A stretch of 64,000 nt of DNA from Pseudomonadota bacterium (GTDB lineage: Bacteria; Pseudomonadota; Alphaproteobacteria; Sphingomonadales; Sphingomonadaceae): NCBI GenBank assembly GCA_029779535.1, contig JAKPAG010000124.1, forward strand, positions 1 through 64,000, given 5' to 3'. The notes below the pieces were generated by a model. It worked only from the letters and a program-made list of their open reading frames with translations. It was not told where the DNA came from and ran no database searches. Each line of letters starts with the position of its first letter. Position 1 is the stretch's first letter. Made by a program: the position numbers and the translations under genes. This document shows positions 44,389 through 53,606 of the stretch, one piece after another.

Positions 44389-44502
44389 GGACTGGCCGCA
44401 AGGAGGTCAAGCGCTGGCGTCACGCTGGCCGCGGCGATGTTGTAAGATGACCACATTGCCGCCCGAATTTGCCTGCGCGCGAAAGTCCCAATTGCGTCTT
44501 TA

Positions 44503-44516
44503 TGAACGTTTGTTCA
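44503..44516. promoter_or_regulatory. Dyad TGAAC-N4-GTTCA in the receptor promoter region
   Basis: TGAAC (44503-44507) and GTTCA (44512-44516) around GTTT, 114 bases before the receptor ATG. Its half-sites differ from the palindrome at 44373, so a second regulator is possible. The flanking bases are AT-rich (GTCTTTAT upstream), as near a promoter. Confidence 0.35.
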
Positions 44517-44629
44517 GGATGCACGCCATCCGGTCCTTCGGGCAAAATGGTTTATCGGAACCACACCAGGTGACCGGTCATGGGTTAGCCCCCGGCGTTC
44601 TGCCGGGGCATTGATCAAGGGGCAAACAG

Positions 44630-47600
44630 ATGAACTTCATCCGCAAGTCGGCGCTCAACAGCGCGACCTGTCTGAATGGGGCGGCGCTGGCAATCGCGCT
44701 GCTCGGGCTGGGCCAGGCGGCGCCCGCCATGGCGCAGGACAAGGATCCTGCACCGCAACCCGCCGCCTGCGAGGATACCGACAAGAACGGCACCTGCGAC
44801 AGCGAGGAAACCGGCGTGATCGTGGTCACCGGTTCGCGCATCAAGCTGCCGAACCTGACCAACCCGGAACCGACCGTGTCGCTTTCGGCCGCTTACCTCG
44901 AAGACCGCGGCATCACCAACGTGGCCGACGCGCTGAACGAAGTGCCCGGCTATCGCGGCTCGGTCACCCCGAACGGTTCGCAGGGCTCGTTCGGCCAGGG
45001 CGTGAACTTCATCAACTCGTTCGGCATGGGCTCGAACCGGACGCTGACCCTGCTCAACGGGCGCCGCGTGGTCACCTCGAACGTCTCGTCGGTGTTCAAC
45101 AACGCCTCGTTCGGTACGCAGGTTGACCTTAACGTCATCCCGACCATCCTGATCGACCGCACCGACCGCGTCAGCATCGGCGGCGCGCCGGTCTATGGCT
45201 CGGACGCGATCGCCGGCACGGTCAACATCGTGCTCAAGCGCAAGTACGAAGGGCTTCGCCTGCTCGCCACCACCGGCCTGACCGGCGAAGGCGACAACTT
45301 CCGCTACAGCATCCAGGGCGCCGGCGGCTTCAACTTTGCCGATGGCCGCGCCAACCTGACCGCGGCGGTGGGCTATGAAAAAGTCGACGGGATGCTGTTC
45401 AACGCCCGTGACTATTACGTCAAGAACCTGGGCAACCTGACCAACCCGACCACGGCCCAGGCAGCCACCTTCGGTCCGGCCGGGCGCAGCCCGGCCAATG
45501 ACGGCCGCATCAATCCGAACATCGGGTTCAACGACAGCGCCACCGATGGCTTCCCCGGTTCAGTGCTGGTGCGCGGCGTGACCATCCCTTCGCTGACCCG
45601 CGGCGGGCTGATCACCACCGGCAACCAGGCCTACAGCCTGATGTTCGATCCCAATGGCAACCTGGTCCCGTTCAACCGCGGCATCCTGTATGGCGGCACC
45701 ATCACCAGCACCGCGGCGCGCGCCTCGGGCGGTGATGGCTTCACTTTCAACGACTACAGCCAGATCACCAGCGACATCGAGCGCATCAATGCCAACCTGT
45801 TCTTCAACTTCGAACTGACCGACAAGATCCGCCTGTTCGCCGAAGGCATGTACTTCCGCGGCCAGGGCAACGAGCTGGTCCAGCAGCCGACCTTCAATTC
45901 GACGCTGTTCGCCGGCGTGTCGGGGCCGCTGACCTTCCGGGTCGACAACCCGTTCCTGACCAGCCAGGCGCGCAGCACCCTGGCGGCCAACGGGTACACC
46001 ACCACCTTCCGCCTCAGCCGCGCGAACGTCGACCTGGCCGACCTGACCGGCTATTCGAAGAACGAGCTGAAGCGCGGCGTGCTTGGCGTGGACGGCGATT
46101 TCGAAATGGGTGGCCGCACCTTCAACTTCGAAGTCAGCACCACTTACGGCCGCAACGACTTCACCGACTATGGCCAGAACATCGACCAGCAGAAGTTCGT
46201 CAACGCGATCAACGTCGCGCTGGTCGGCGGGCAGATCACCTGCACCACCACCCCGACCGTGACCGGCACCCCGACCGCGCCGGTTGCCGACGCGGGCTGC
46301 GTGCCGCTGAACCTGTTCGGTGAAGGCGCGCCCAGCGCCGCCGCGCTGAAGTACATCCTGGCCGATGTCACCGCCAAGAGCCGGATGGAACAATGGGTGG
46401 TCAACGCCAACCTGGGCGGATCGCCGTTCGACCTGTTCGACAACCCGGTGGGCTTCAACGTGGGTTACGAACACCGCCTGGAAAAGTCGCAGTTCACGCC
46501 CGACGCGTTCCAGCAGGCGGGCCAGGGCCGTTCGGTGGCGATCGCGCCGACCGGCGGGCAGTACAACCTGGACGAAGTGTTCGGCGAAGTGCTGGTGCCG
46601 ATCATCACCCCGCAGAACGAGTTCATCTTCAGCAAGCTGAACGCCTTCGGTCGCATCCGCTACGTCGACAACACCGTCAACGGCGGCTTCACCTCGTGGG
46701 CGGCCGGCGGGGCTTTCGCCCCGATCGAGGATGTGGAATTCCGCGGCAACTTCACCCGCTCGTTCCGCGCGCCTGCGATCACCGAGCTGTTCGCCCCCCG
46801 CACCAACACCTTCGTGACCGTGCCCGACCTGTGTTCGAGCGCGAACATCAACGCGGGTCCGGTGCCGGCGGTGCGCAGCGCCAACTGCGCGGCCTTCCTG
46901 GCCAAATACCCGACCGCCACCCCGCTGGCCGCCTCGCTGGCGACCGTGCCGGGCCTGTCGGGCGGCAATCCGAACCTGGCCAACGAAAAGGCTGACAGCT
47001 TCACCTATGGCGTGATTGTGCGGCCCCGGTTCATCCCGGGCCTCAGAGTGGCGGTCGATTACCTGAGCATCAAGCTGACCGATCCGATCAGCTCGCTCAC
47101 GGCCACCAACATCGCCCAGGGCTGCTTCGACAACACCGACTTCAACACCGCCGATCCGGCCAACGGCAACCAGTTCTGCTCGTTCATCCGCCGCGATGCC
47201 ACCGGCCAGGTGGTGGTCGATGCGCTGAACCCGGGGGTGGTGACCGGCTTCGTCAACGGCAAGCAGATCCGCTTCAGCGGCGTGCAGGCCGTGGTCGACT
47301 ATGAAACCAGCCTCGACAAGCTGGGGATCAAGGGCACGCTGGAACTGGGTGCCGACGTGTTCCACGTCCGCAACCGCCTGACCGACATTACCGGCGTTGC
47401 CCCCAGCCCGAGCCACGGGACCGTGGGCGATCCGGCGTGGCAGGGCCAGCTGCGGGTGCGCTATTCGAACAAGCGCTGGGGCTTCAGCACCAACATCAAC
47501 TATGTTGGCCAGCAGCTGATTTCGCGCACGAACCGCGGAACCAGCCCGAACGACACGCGCGAGTTCGATCACTACGATCCCTACACCACGGTCGATGCCT

Positions 47601-47758
47601 CGGTGTTCTTCAAGGTCGAAGGCGGTTACCGCCTGACCCTGTCGGCCACCAACGTGTTCAACCGGATCGGCCAGAAGTATTACGGCTACTACATCCCGGG
47701 GGCGATCAACGATCCCTTCGGCCGCCGCTTCTCGCTGAGCGTGTCGAAGACCTTCTGA
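44630..47758 (+). CDS. TonB-dependent receptor
   Basis: A 1042-residue outer-membrane gated beta barrel for energised uptake. Residues 1-34 are the signal peptide (ALLGLGQAAPAMAQ). The TonB box region is GVIVVTGSRIKLPNL near residue 64. The plug domain follows (about 80-215: NVADALNEVPGYRG, RTLTLLNGRRVVTSN, GAPVYGSDAIAGTVNIVLKR). The barrel ends in an aromatic terminal strand, RRFSLSVSKTF. Its size and the PGYRG plug type fit the sphingomonad receptors for large or unknown substrates rather than siderophores, but the ligand cannot be read. It is divergent from the thiolase gene, so lipid-like substrates are a guess. GGGGC upstream gives the ribosome site. Confidence 0.95.
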   Translation: MNFIRKSALNSATCLNGAALAIALLGLGQAAPAMAQDKDPAPQPAACEDTDKNGTCDSEETGVIVVTGSRIKLPNLTNPEPTVSLSAAYLEDRGITNVADALNEVPGYRGSVTPNGSQGSFGQGVNFINSFGMGSNRTLTLLNGRRVVTSNVSSVFNNASFGTQVDLNVIPTILIDRTDRVSIGGAPVYGSDAIAGTVNIVLKRKYEGLRLLATTGLTGEGDNFRYSIQGAGGFNFADGRANLTAAVGYEKVDGMLFNARDYYVKNLGNLTNPTTAQAATFGPAGRSPANDGRINPNIGFNDSATDGFPGSVLVRGVTIPSLTRGGLITTGNQAYSLMFDPNGNLVPFNRGILYGGTITSTAARASGGDGFTFNDYSQITSDIERINANLFFNFELTDKIRLFAEGMYFRGQGNELVQQPTFNSTLFAGVSGPLTFRVDNPFLTSQARSTLAANGYTTTFRLSRANVDLADLTGYSKNELKRGVLGVDGDFEMGGRTFNFEVSTTYGRNDFTDYGQNIDQQKFVNAINVALVGGQITCTTTPTVTGTPTAPVADAGCVPLNLFGEGAPSAAALKYILADVTAKSRMEQWVVNANLGGSPFDLFDNPVGFNVGYEHRLEKSQFTPDAFQQAGQGRSVAIAPTGGQYNLDEVFGEVLVPIITPQNEFIFSKLNAFGRIRYVDNTVNGGFTSWAAGGAFAPIEDVEFRGNFTRSFRAPAITELFAPRTNTFVTVPDLCSSANINAGPVPAVRSANCAAFLAKYPTATPLAASLATVPGLSGGNPNLANEKADSFTYGVIVRPRFIPGLRVAVDYLSIKLTDPISSLTATNIAQGCFDNTDFNTADPANGNQFCSFIRRDATGQVVVDALNPGVVTGFVNGKQIRFSGVQAVVDYETSLDKLGIKGTLELGADVFHVRNRLTDITGVAPSPSHGTVGDPAWQGQLRVRYSNKRWGFSTNINYVGQQLISRTNRGTSPNDTREFDHYDPYTTVDASVFFKVEGGYRLTLSATNVFNRIGQKYYGYYIPGAINDPFGRRFSLSVSKTF

Positions 47759-47779
47759 GCAATCCGCCCGGACAGGCAC

Positions 47780-47820
47780 AAAAAGGGGCGGCGTGGCACT
47801 GGCCACGCCGCCCTTCCTTT
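47780..47820. terminator. Bidirectional terminator between the receptor and clpB
   Basis: Perfect 12-base stem GGGCGGCGTGGC (47786-47797) with GCCACGCCGCCC (47802-47813), 4-base loop. On the plus strand it is followed by TTCCTTT; on the minus strand by CTTTTTG. It lies between the two convergent genes and can end both. Confidence 0.9.
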
Positions 47821-47841
47821 ATCCCCGCTCGGGCAGCCGGA

Positions 47842-50424
47842 TCAGGCCACGGCGATCTTCAACTCGCCGTCGCCTTCGTCGATCCGCACGGTGCTGCCAT
47901 CGGGGATGTTCCCGCCCAGCAGCTGTTCGGCCAGCGGATCCTGGAGATAACGCTGCACCGCCCGCTTCAATGGCCGCGCGCCATAGATCGGATCGTAGCC
48001 GACCCGGCCCAGCCAGCGCTTGGCCGCATCGGTCAGGTCCAGCACGATCTTGCGGTCCTTGAGCAGCTTCTGCACCCGGCCGACCTGGATCTCGACGATC
48101 GGGGCCATGTGCTCCACGCCCAGGCGGTGGAACAGGATGATCTCGTCCAGCCGGTTGAGGAATTCCGGGCGGAAATGCGCCCGGACCACTTCCATCACCT
48201 GCGGCTCGACGCTTTCCACGGTCTGCCCTTCTTCCAGGTTCGCCAGGTACTGGCTGCCCAGGTTGCTGGTCAGGATGATCAGCGTGTTGGTGAAGTCCAC
48301 CACGCGGCCCTGCCCGTCGGTCAGGCGTCCATCGTCGAGCACTTGCAGCAGCACGTTGAACACGTCCGGATGCGCCTTCTCAACCTCGTCGAACAGCACG
48401 ACCTGATAGGGTCGGCGCCGCACCGCCTCGGTCAGCACCCCGCCCTCGTCATAGCCGACATAGCCCGGAGGCGCGCCGATCAGGCGGCTGACGGCGTGCT
48501 TTTCCATGAATTCCGACATGTCGATGCGGACCATCGCGTTGTCGTCATCGAACAGGAACCCGGCCAGCGCCTTGGTCAGCTCGGTCTTGCCGACGCCCGT
48601 GGGGCCGAGGAACAGGAAGCTGCCGAGCGGGCGGTTCGGATCCTGCAGCCCGGCGCGCGCCCGGCGAACGGCCTTGGAAACGGCAACCACCGCGTCCTGC
48701 TGGCCGATCACGCGCTGGCCGATCACCTGCTCCATCTTGAGCAGCTTCTCGCGCTCGCCTTCCAGCATCCGGTCGACCGGGACCCCGGTCCAGCGGCTGA
48801 CCACGGCGGCGATGTCGTCGGCGGTCACTTCCTCGCGCAGCAGCATGTTCGAGGTGTCCGCGCCCTGCGCTTCCGCAAGCTGCTTTTCCAGCTCCGGAAT
48901 CCGGCCGTAGGATAGCTCGCCCGCCTTGGCCAGGTCGCCCTGGCGCTGCGCCTGTTCCAGTTCCACGCGCGCGGCGTCGAGCGCTTCCTTGATCTTGCCT
49001 TCAGCCGCGATCTTGTCGCGCTCGCCCTGCCAGCGGGTGGTCAGCGCGGCGCTCTGCTCCTCAAGGTTGGCCAGCTCTTCCTTCAGCGCGGCGAGGCGGT
49101 CCTTGCTCGCCTGGTCGGTCTCCTTGGCGAGCGCCAGCTCCTCGATCTTGAGCTGGATGATCCGCCGGTCCAGCACCTCGATTTCCTCGGGCTTGCTTTC
49201 CACTTCCATGCGGATGCGGCTGGCGGCCTCGTCCATCAGGTCGATCGCCTTGTCGGGCAGGAAACGGTCGGCGATGTAGCGGTTGGACAGCGTCGCCGCC
49301 GCGACAATCGCGTTGTCGGCAATCCGCACACCGTGGTGCAGCTCGTACTTTTCCTTGAGCCCGCGCAGGATCGAGATCGTGTCCTCGACCGTCGGTTCGC
49401 CCACGAACACCGGCTGGAACCGCCGCTGCAACGCGGGGTCCTTTTCGACGTACTTCTGGTATTCATCCAGCGTGGTCGCGCCGATGCAGTGCAGCTCGCC
49501 GCGCGCCAGGGCGGGCTTGAGCAGGTTGCCGGCGTCCATCGCCCCTTCCGACTTGCCCGCCCCGATCAGGGTGTGCATCTCGTCGATGAACAGGATGATC
49601 TCGCCCTCGGCGCCCTTGACCTCGTCGAGCACGGCCTTGAGCCGTTCCTCGAACTCGCCGCGATACTTGGCGCCCGCGATCAGGCTGCCCATGTCGAGCG
49701 CCATCAGGCGGCGGTCCTTGAGGCTGTCGGGCACGTCGCCGTTGGCGATGCGCAGCGCGAGCCCTTCCGCAATCGCGGTCTTGCCCACGCCCGGCTCACC
49801 AATCAGCGCCGGGTTGTTCTTGGTCCGGCGGGCCAGGATCTGCACGGTGCGGCGGATTTCCTCGTCGCGGCCGATCACCGGGTCCAGCTTGCCGTCGCGC
49901 GCGGCCTGGGTCAGGTCGCGGGCATACTTCTTCATCGCCTCATAGGCGTTTTCGGCGCTGGCATTGTCGGCGGTGCGCCCGCCGGTCAGTTCCTGGATCG
50001 CCTTTTCGAGCGCCTTCACATCGACGCCCGCCGCCTTGAGCGCCTGGCCCGCGGCATTGGTCGTGCCCATGGCCAGCGCCTGGAGCATCCGCTGGACCGA
50101 AACATAGCTGTCCCCCGCCTTGGTGGCGAGCTGCTCGGCCTGATCCAGCACGCGGACCGAATCGCTTTCCAGCCCCGGGGTCTGCTGTGCGCCCCCGCCA
50201 GTCACGGCCGCGATCTTGGCCAGCGCCTTGTCGACCTCGGCCTGCGCCGTGCCAACCTGACCACCCGCGCGGGCAATCAGCCCGGCGGCCATGCCTTCGT
50301 TGTCTTCGAGCAGCGCCTTGAGGATATGTTCGGGGGTGATCCGCTGGTGGTTCAGGCGGATCGCCACGGTCTGCGCGCTCTGCAGGAAACCCTTGGCGCG
50401 GTCGGTGAATTTTTCGAGGTTCAT
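47842..50424 (-). CDS. clpB: ATP-dependent chaperone ClpB
   Basis: Hsp100 disaggregase that works with DnaK to rescue aggregated proteins. The 860-residue protein has the Clp N-domain (1-145), first AAA+ module with Walker A GEPGVGKT at 209-216, the middle coiled-coil domain (about 405-525: [14 protein letters not shown]), and a second AAA+ module with [13 protein letters not shown] near 606 and the sensor [13 protein letters not shown]. The presence of the middle domain separates it from ClpA and ClpC. AGGAGG stands 11 bases before the ATG. No partner gene is near. A heat-shock sigma promoter is expected upstream but I see only a weak candidate. Confidence 0.98.
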   Translation of the reverse strand: MNLEKFTDRAKGFLQSAQTVAIRLNHQRITPEHILKALLEDNEGMAAGLIARAGGQVGTAQAEVDKALAKIAAVTGGGAQQTPGLESDSVRVLDQAEQLATKAGDSYVSVQRMLQALAMGTTNAAGQALKAAGVDVKALEKAIQELTGGRTADNASAENAYEAMKKYARDLTQAARDGKLDPVIGRDEEIRRTVQILARRTKNNPALIGEPGVGKTAIAEGLALRIANGDVPDSLKDRRLMALDMGSLIAGAKYRGEFEERLKAVLDEVKGAEGEIILFIDEMHTLIGAGKSEGAMDAGNLLKPALARGELHCIGATTLDEYQKYVEKDPALQRRFQPVFVGEPTVEDTISILRGLKEKYELHHGVRIADNAIVAAATLSNRYIADRFLPDKAIDLMDEAASRIRMEVESKPEEIEVLDRRIIQLKIEELALAKETDQASKDRLAALKEELANLEEQSAALTTRWQGERDKIAAEGKIKEALDAARVELEQAQRQGDLAKAGELSYGRIPELEKQLAEAQGADTSNMLLREEVTADDIAAVVSRWTGVPVDRMLEGEREKLLKMEQVIGQRVIGQQDAVVAVSKAVRRARAGLQDPNRPLGSFLFLGPTGVGKTELTKALAGFLFDDDNAMVRIDMSEFMEKHAVSRLIGAPPGYVGYDEGGVLTEAVRRRPYQVVLFDEVEKAHPDVFNVLLQVLDDGRLTDGQGRVVDFTNTLIILTSNLGSQYLANLEEGQTVESVEPQVMEVVRAHFRPEFLNRLDEIILFHRLGVEHMAPIVEIQVGRVQKLLKDRKIVLDLTDAAKRWLGRVGYDPIYGARPLKRAVQRYLQDPLAEQLLGGNIPDGSTVRIDEGDGELKIAVA

Positions 50425-50457
50425 AGGTGTATCAGCCTCCTGTTACACCCTGAGGTA

Positions 50458-50477
50458 GTGTTGCGAATCGGCAACAC
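50458..50477. promoter_or_regulatory. Dyad in the clpB upstream region
   Basis: GTGTTGC (50458-50464) and GCAACAC (50471-50477), perfect, 6-base centre, 34 bases before the clpB ATG on the minus strand. It does not match CIRCE (TTAGCACTC-N9-GAGTGCTAA). It may be an operator or a 5' UTR hairpin. Confidence 0.35.
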
Positions 50478-50540
50478 AAGGGGTGCCAATGCAATTTTCA
50501 TCGCACCGCCCGCGCCGCCCGTCCTTGATCCAGCGCAGGA

Positions 50541-51224
50541 TCAGTTGCCCAGAATGCCTTTCAGCAGGCTCTCTGCGGGCTTGAGCGGGTTTGTGCGCAG
50601 CTTAGCTTCCTCGGTGCCCATGTATTTGAAAATGCCGTCAAGCGCCTGATCAGTCACCGATGCGCCCAGTTTTTCGTGGCTGATCCCGGCCAATTGGGCC
50701 AGCGCGCCCTTCTTCGCCAGCTTGTCGAGCGCGCCATAGGCGCCGACCTTGACCAGCCCGGCATCGACTAGCGGGCGCAGCCTGGCGGTCAGCTCGCCCG
50801 CGGCGCTGCAGCGCAAATACTGGCTCGCGCCGTCGTTCTGGGTGGCGATGCCCGGCACGTCGGCCAGGGTCAGTTTGCCGATCGCGGCGCGGAACACGGG
50901 CTTGGCCTCTTTCGCGGCGAGCCCGGCGGCATCGTTGAGTTTGCGGGTCAGCCCATCGGTCAACCCCAGCTGGCTGCCCTTGTTCAGCACCTGGCCCAGC
51001 AGGCTGCCCGCCCCGCCCACCAGCGGCAACATGATCCGCACCGCCGGATCGGCATAAAAGGCGCCCGGCACCGCCAGCTTGTCGAGCGCGGAGTCGCTTG
51101 CCTTGCCCAGCAGCCCGGTCAGGCCGCTGCCTAGCACCTGCGCCTGCGCGCCCGCGGCAAACGGCAGGGCCGCCAGCCCCAGCAGCAAAATGCGGCGTTC
51201 GATCGGAAATTCCCTCTGCGACAC
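50541..51224 (-). CDS. DUF4197 exported protein
   Basis: A 227-residue protein with a signal peptide (RILLLGLAALPFAAGAQAQ). The mature region has the DUF4197 pattern: ALREALTVG-like helix replaced here by GLTGLLGKASDSALDKLAVPGAFYADPAVRI in two pieces (ASDSALDKLAVPGAF, then DPAVRIMLP), followed by VFRAAIGKLTLADVPGI, GASQYLR and the closing VTDQALDGIFKYMGTEEAKLR (read near 195-215). Function is unknown; the family is predicted alpha-helical and periplasmic. It lies 116 bases upstream of clpB on the same strand, and is divergent from the acylase. Confidence 0.82.
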   Translation of the reverse strand: MSQREFPIERRILLLGLAALPFAAGAQAQVLGSGLTGLLGKASDSALDKLAVPGAFYADPAVRIMLPLVGGAGSLLGQVLNKGSQLGLTDGLTRKLNDAAGLAAKEAKPVFRAAIGKLTLADVPGIATQNDGASQYLRCSAAGELTARLRPLVDAGLVKVGAYGALDKLAKKGALAQLAGISHEKLGASVTDQALDGIFKYMGTEEAKLRTNPLKPAESLLKGILGN

Positions 51225-51340
51225 GGGTTCCTCCTGAATGATTTATGCCACGGTGTCACACACTTGCCCTGGCCGCAAGGTGAACGCCCTTGCGCGCGTG
51301 GCGGCACGGTTTACCACTCCCGGCGGGGAGAGAACTCGAC

Positions 51341-53590
51341 ATGAACAAGACGATCCTGCGGCGCACCGCCTGGACCCTGCTGGTGCTGGTGCTGGCGCTG
51401 TTTGTCGCCCTGGCCAGCTGGGAGCCATTCCTGGCCGAACAGCCCGGCCCTCCCCCGCCGCCGCGCACCTATTCCGCCGAAGTGATCCGCGACGAATGGG
51501 GCGTGCCGCATATCCACGGCAAGACAGATGCTGACACGGCCTTCGGCATCGCCTGGGCCCATGCCGAGGACGATTTTTCGACCCTGCAGGATGTCGTTGC
51601 GATGACCCGCGGCCGGTTTGGCGCGATTGCCGGGGCGGACGGGGCCGGAGTCGATTTTGCCTATCACTGGCTTGATGCGCGCGGCACCGCGCGGCGCCAC
51701 TACGCCTCGCTTTCCCCACAGGTCCGCGCGGTGCTCGATGGCTATGCCAGCGGCCTCAACCGCTATGCCGCGCTGCACCCCGGCGAAGTCAAGCTGATGC
51801 GCCTGTTCCCGGTCAACGGCGAGGATATTGCCACCGGCTTCGTCCTGCGCCTGCCGTTCTTCTTCGGCCTTGACCGGGTGCTGGGCCCGCTGGCCGAAGG
51901 CAAGCCGCTGCGCCCCGAACACGGCCCCAGCCTGACCGGCCAGCCAGCCACCGAATTCGGCCTCGGCAAGGCTGACCAGCTTGCCCCCAGCCGCGCCATG
52001 CCGCCCCCCTTGCCGATGGGCGAAGCGGCGGAAACCGCAGGCTCGAACGCCTTTGCGATTGCGCCGGCCCGGTCCGGCGATGGGGTCACCCGGCTGCTGT
52101 CCAACAGCCACCAGCCCTATCGCGGCGGGGTGGCCTGGTACGAGCTGGAAATCCAGTCTGACGAAGGCTGGCACTTTGCCGGAGCGACCTTTCCCGGATC
52201 GCCGTTTCCCTTCATGGGCCACAATGAGCATCTTGGCTGGACCAACACGGTCAACCGACCGGACCTGATCGACGTGTGGCAATTGCCGCTTGAGGCCGAC
52301 GGGCAGCACTATCGCTTTGTCGGCGCGCCGGGCGCCGCGCCCAGCCGCGAAATGCTTGAACAGCGCCGGGTGTGGTTGCCGGTGCGGCTGGGCCCACTGG
52401 TCCTGCCGGTGCCGCGCATGACCTGGCGCAGCAAGTATGGCCCCGTGATGATCAACGCCAACGGCGCCTTCGCGGTGCGCTATGGCGGGATCGACCGGAT
52501 CGACAGCGTCGAACAATACTATCGGATCACCCATGCCCGCGATTTCGCCCAGTGGCGCAGCGCCATGGCGATTGGCGGCGTTCCGGCCACCAATTTCATC
52601 TACGCCGACCGGGCCGGCAACATCGCCTACTGGTACAATGCCGCGATCCCGCTGCGCACACCGGGGCCGGACTGGCGCCACGCGGTCAGGGATGCCCCGA
52701 TGTGGCGTGACTATGTTCCGTGGGAACAGTTGCCGCATCTGGTCAACCCGGCGTCGGGCTACCTGTTCAATTCCAACAACACCCCGCTGCTGGCGGCCGG
52801 CCCCGGCAGCGAGCTCGACCCGGCCGCCATCCCCGCGATCTGGGGCGTCGAACTGGACCTGACCAACCGCGCCCGCCGCGCCAGCAAGCTGCTGGCAGAG
52901 CCCGGCCCGATCGACCGCGCCCGGCTGCTGCGGATCAAGTTCGACACCGGCTACGAACGCGCCGGCTATGTCGCCTGGATGCTGGATGCCATCGCCCGGC
53001 TGGACCTGCGGGCCGAGCCTGATCTGGCCGCCGCCCAGCGCCTGCTGGCCGGATGGGATTTCAACGCCGACAGCCAGGGTGCGGCCGATGCCCTGGCGGT
53101 GATGGTGCTCGAACCGGCGATGAAGGCCAGTTACGGATTGAAGCCAGCGCCCGATCCTCATGCCGTGCTGGCCGAAACGGTCACCCACCTGCAGCGCCAC
53201 TTCGGGCGGATCGACCCGCCGCTGGGCCAGGTGCTGCGCATCCGGCGCGGCGCGGTAGACCTGCCCGGCGAAGGCGGCGGCGACACCCTGCGCGCCGCGA
53301 CCGACTGGGACGTGGATGCCGACGGCCGGCTTTCCATCAAGCACGGCGACAGCTTTGTCATGCTGATCGAATGGGACCGCGCCGGACGGGTTCGCTCGGA
53401 GTCGATCCAGCCCTATGGCGCGGCGACAACCCGGCCGGACAGCCCGCACTATGCCGACCAGGCCGCGCTGTTCACCGCCCGAAAGTTCAAGCCCGTCCGC
53501 TTCGAACGCGCCGATGTGCTGAAACACGCGGTTCGTCGAATTGTTGTATCAAGCGATAAACCCGTCATGATTGACCGTGCCAAACCGTAA
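51341..53590 (+). CDS. Penicillin acylase family Ntn-hydrolase
   Basis: A 749-residue S45 enzyme made as a precursor that cuts itself into alpha and beta chains. An N-terminal anchor or signal (WTLLVLVLALFVALASW) precedes the alpha region with IRDEWGVPHIHGKTDADT and FGIAWAHAEDDF. The autoprocessing site is AETAGSNAFAI: the chain break comes before Ser235, the nucleophile. LLSNSHQPYRGGVAWYELEI and TFPGSPFPFMGHNEHLGWTN follow as usual. Relatives hydrolyse acyl amides, including acyl-homoserine lactones (PvdQ, QuiP), aculeacin or beta-lactams. Substrate is open. The ATG at 51341 is chosen for the signal; an ATG at 51290 is weaker. The M16 peptidase follows 16 bases on. Confidence 0.9.
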   Translation: MNKTILRRTAWTLLVLVLALFVALASWEPFLAEQPGPPPPPRTYSAEVIRDEWGVPHIHGKTDADTAFGIAWAHAEDDFSTLQDVVAMTRGRFGAIAGADGAGVDFAYHWLDARGTARRHYASLSPQVRAVLDGYASGLNRYAALHPGEVKLMRLFPVNGEDIATGFVLRLPFFFGLDRVLGPLAEGKPLRPEHGPSLTGQPATEFGLGKADQLAPSRAMPPPLPMGEAAETAGSNAFAIAPARSGDGVTRLLSNSHQPYRGGVAWYELEIQSDEGWHFAGATFPGSPFPFMGHNEHLGWTNTVNRPDLIDVWQLPLEADGQHYRFVGAPGAAPSREMLEQRRVWLPVRLGPLVLPVPRMTWRSKYGPVMINANGAFAVRYGGIDRIDSVEQYYRITHARDFAQWRSAMAIGGVPATNFIYADRAGNIAYWYNAAIPLRTPGPDWRHAVRDAPMWRDYVPWEQLPHLVNPASGYLFNSNNTPLLAAGPGSELDPAAIPAIWGVELDLTNRARRASKLLAEPGPIDRARLLRIKFDTGYERAGYVAWMLDAIARLDLRAEPDLAAAQRLLAGWDFNADSQGAADALAVMVLEPAMKASYGLKPAPDPHAVLAETVTHLQRHFGRIDPPLGQVLRIRRGAVDLPGEGGGDTLRAATDWDVDADGRLSIKHGDSFVMLIEWDRAGRVRSESIQPYGAATTRPDSPHYADQAALFTARKFKPVRFERADVLKHAVRRIVVSSDKPVMIDRAKP

Positions 53591-53606
53591 CCGGGATTGA
53601 ACCGAC

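Noticed and set aside
45560..47806. Long open frame (748 codons) antisense to the TonB receptor
   Set aside because: Low-complexity composition (Val, Gln, His, Arg, Gly), no start context, no recognisable domain; the receptor on the other strand is clear.
51311..53527. Long open frame (738 codons) antisense to the acylase
   Set aside because: Shadow of the acylase gene without motifs or a ribosome-binding site.
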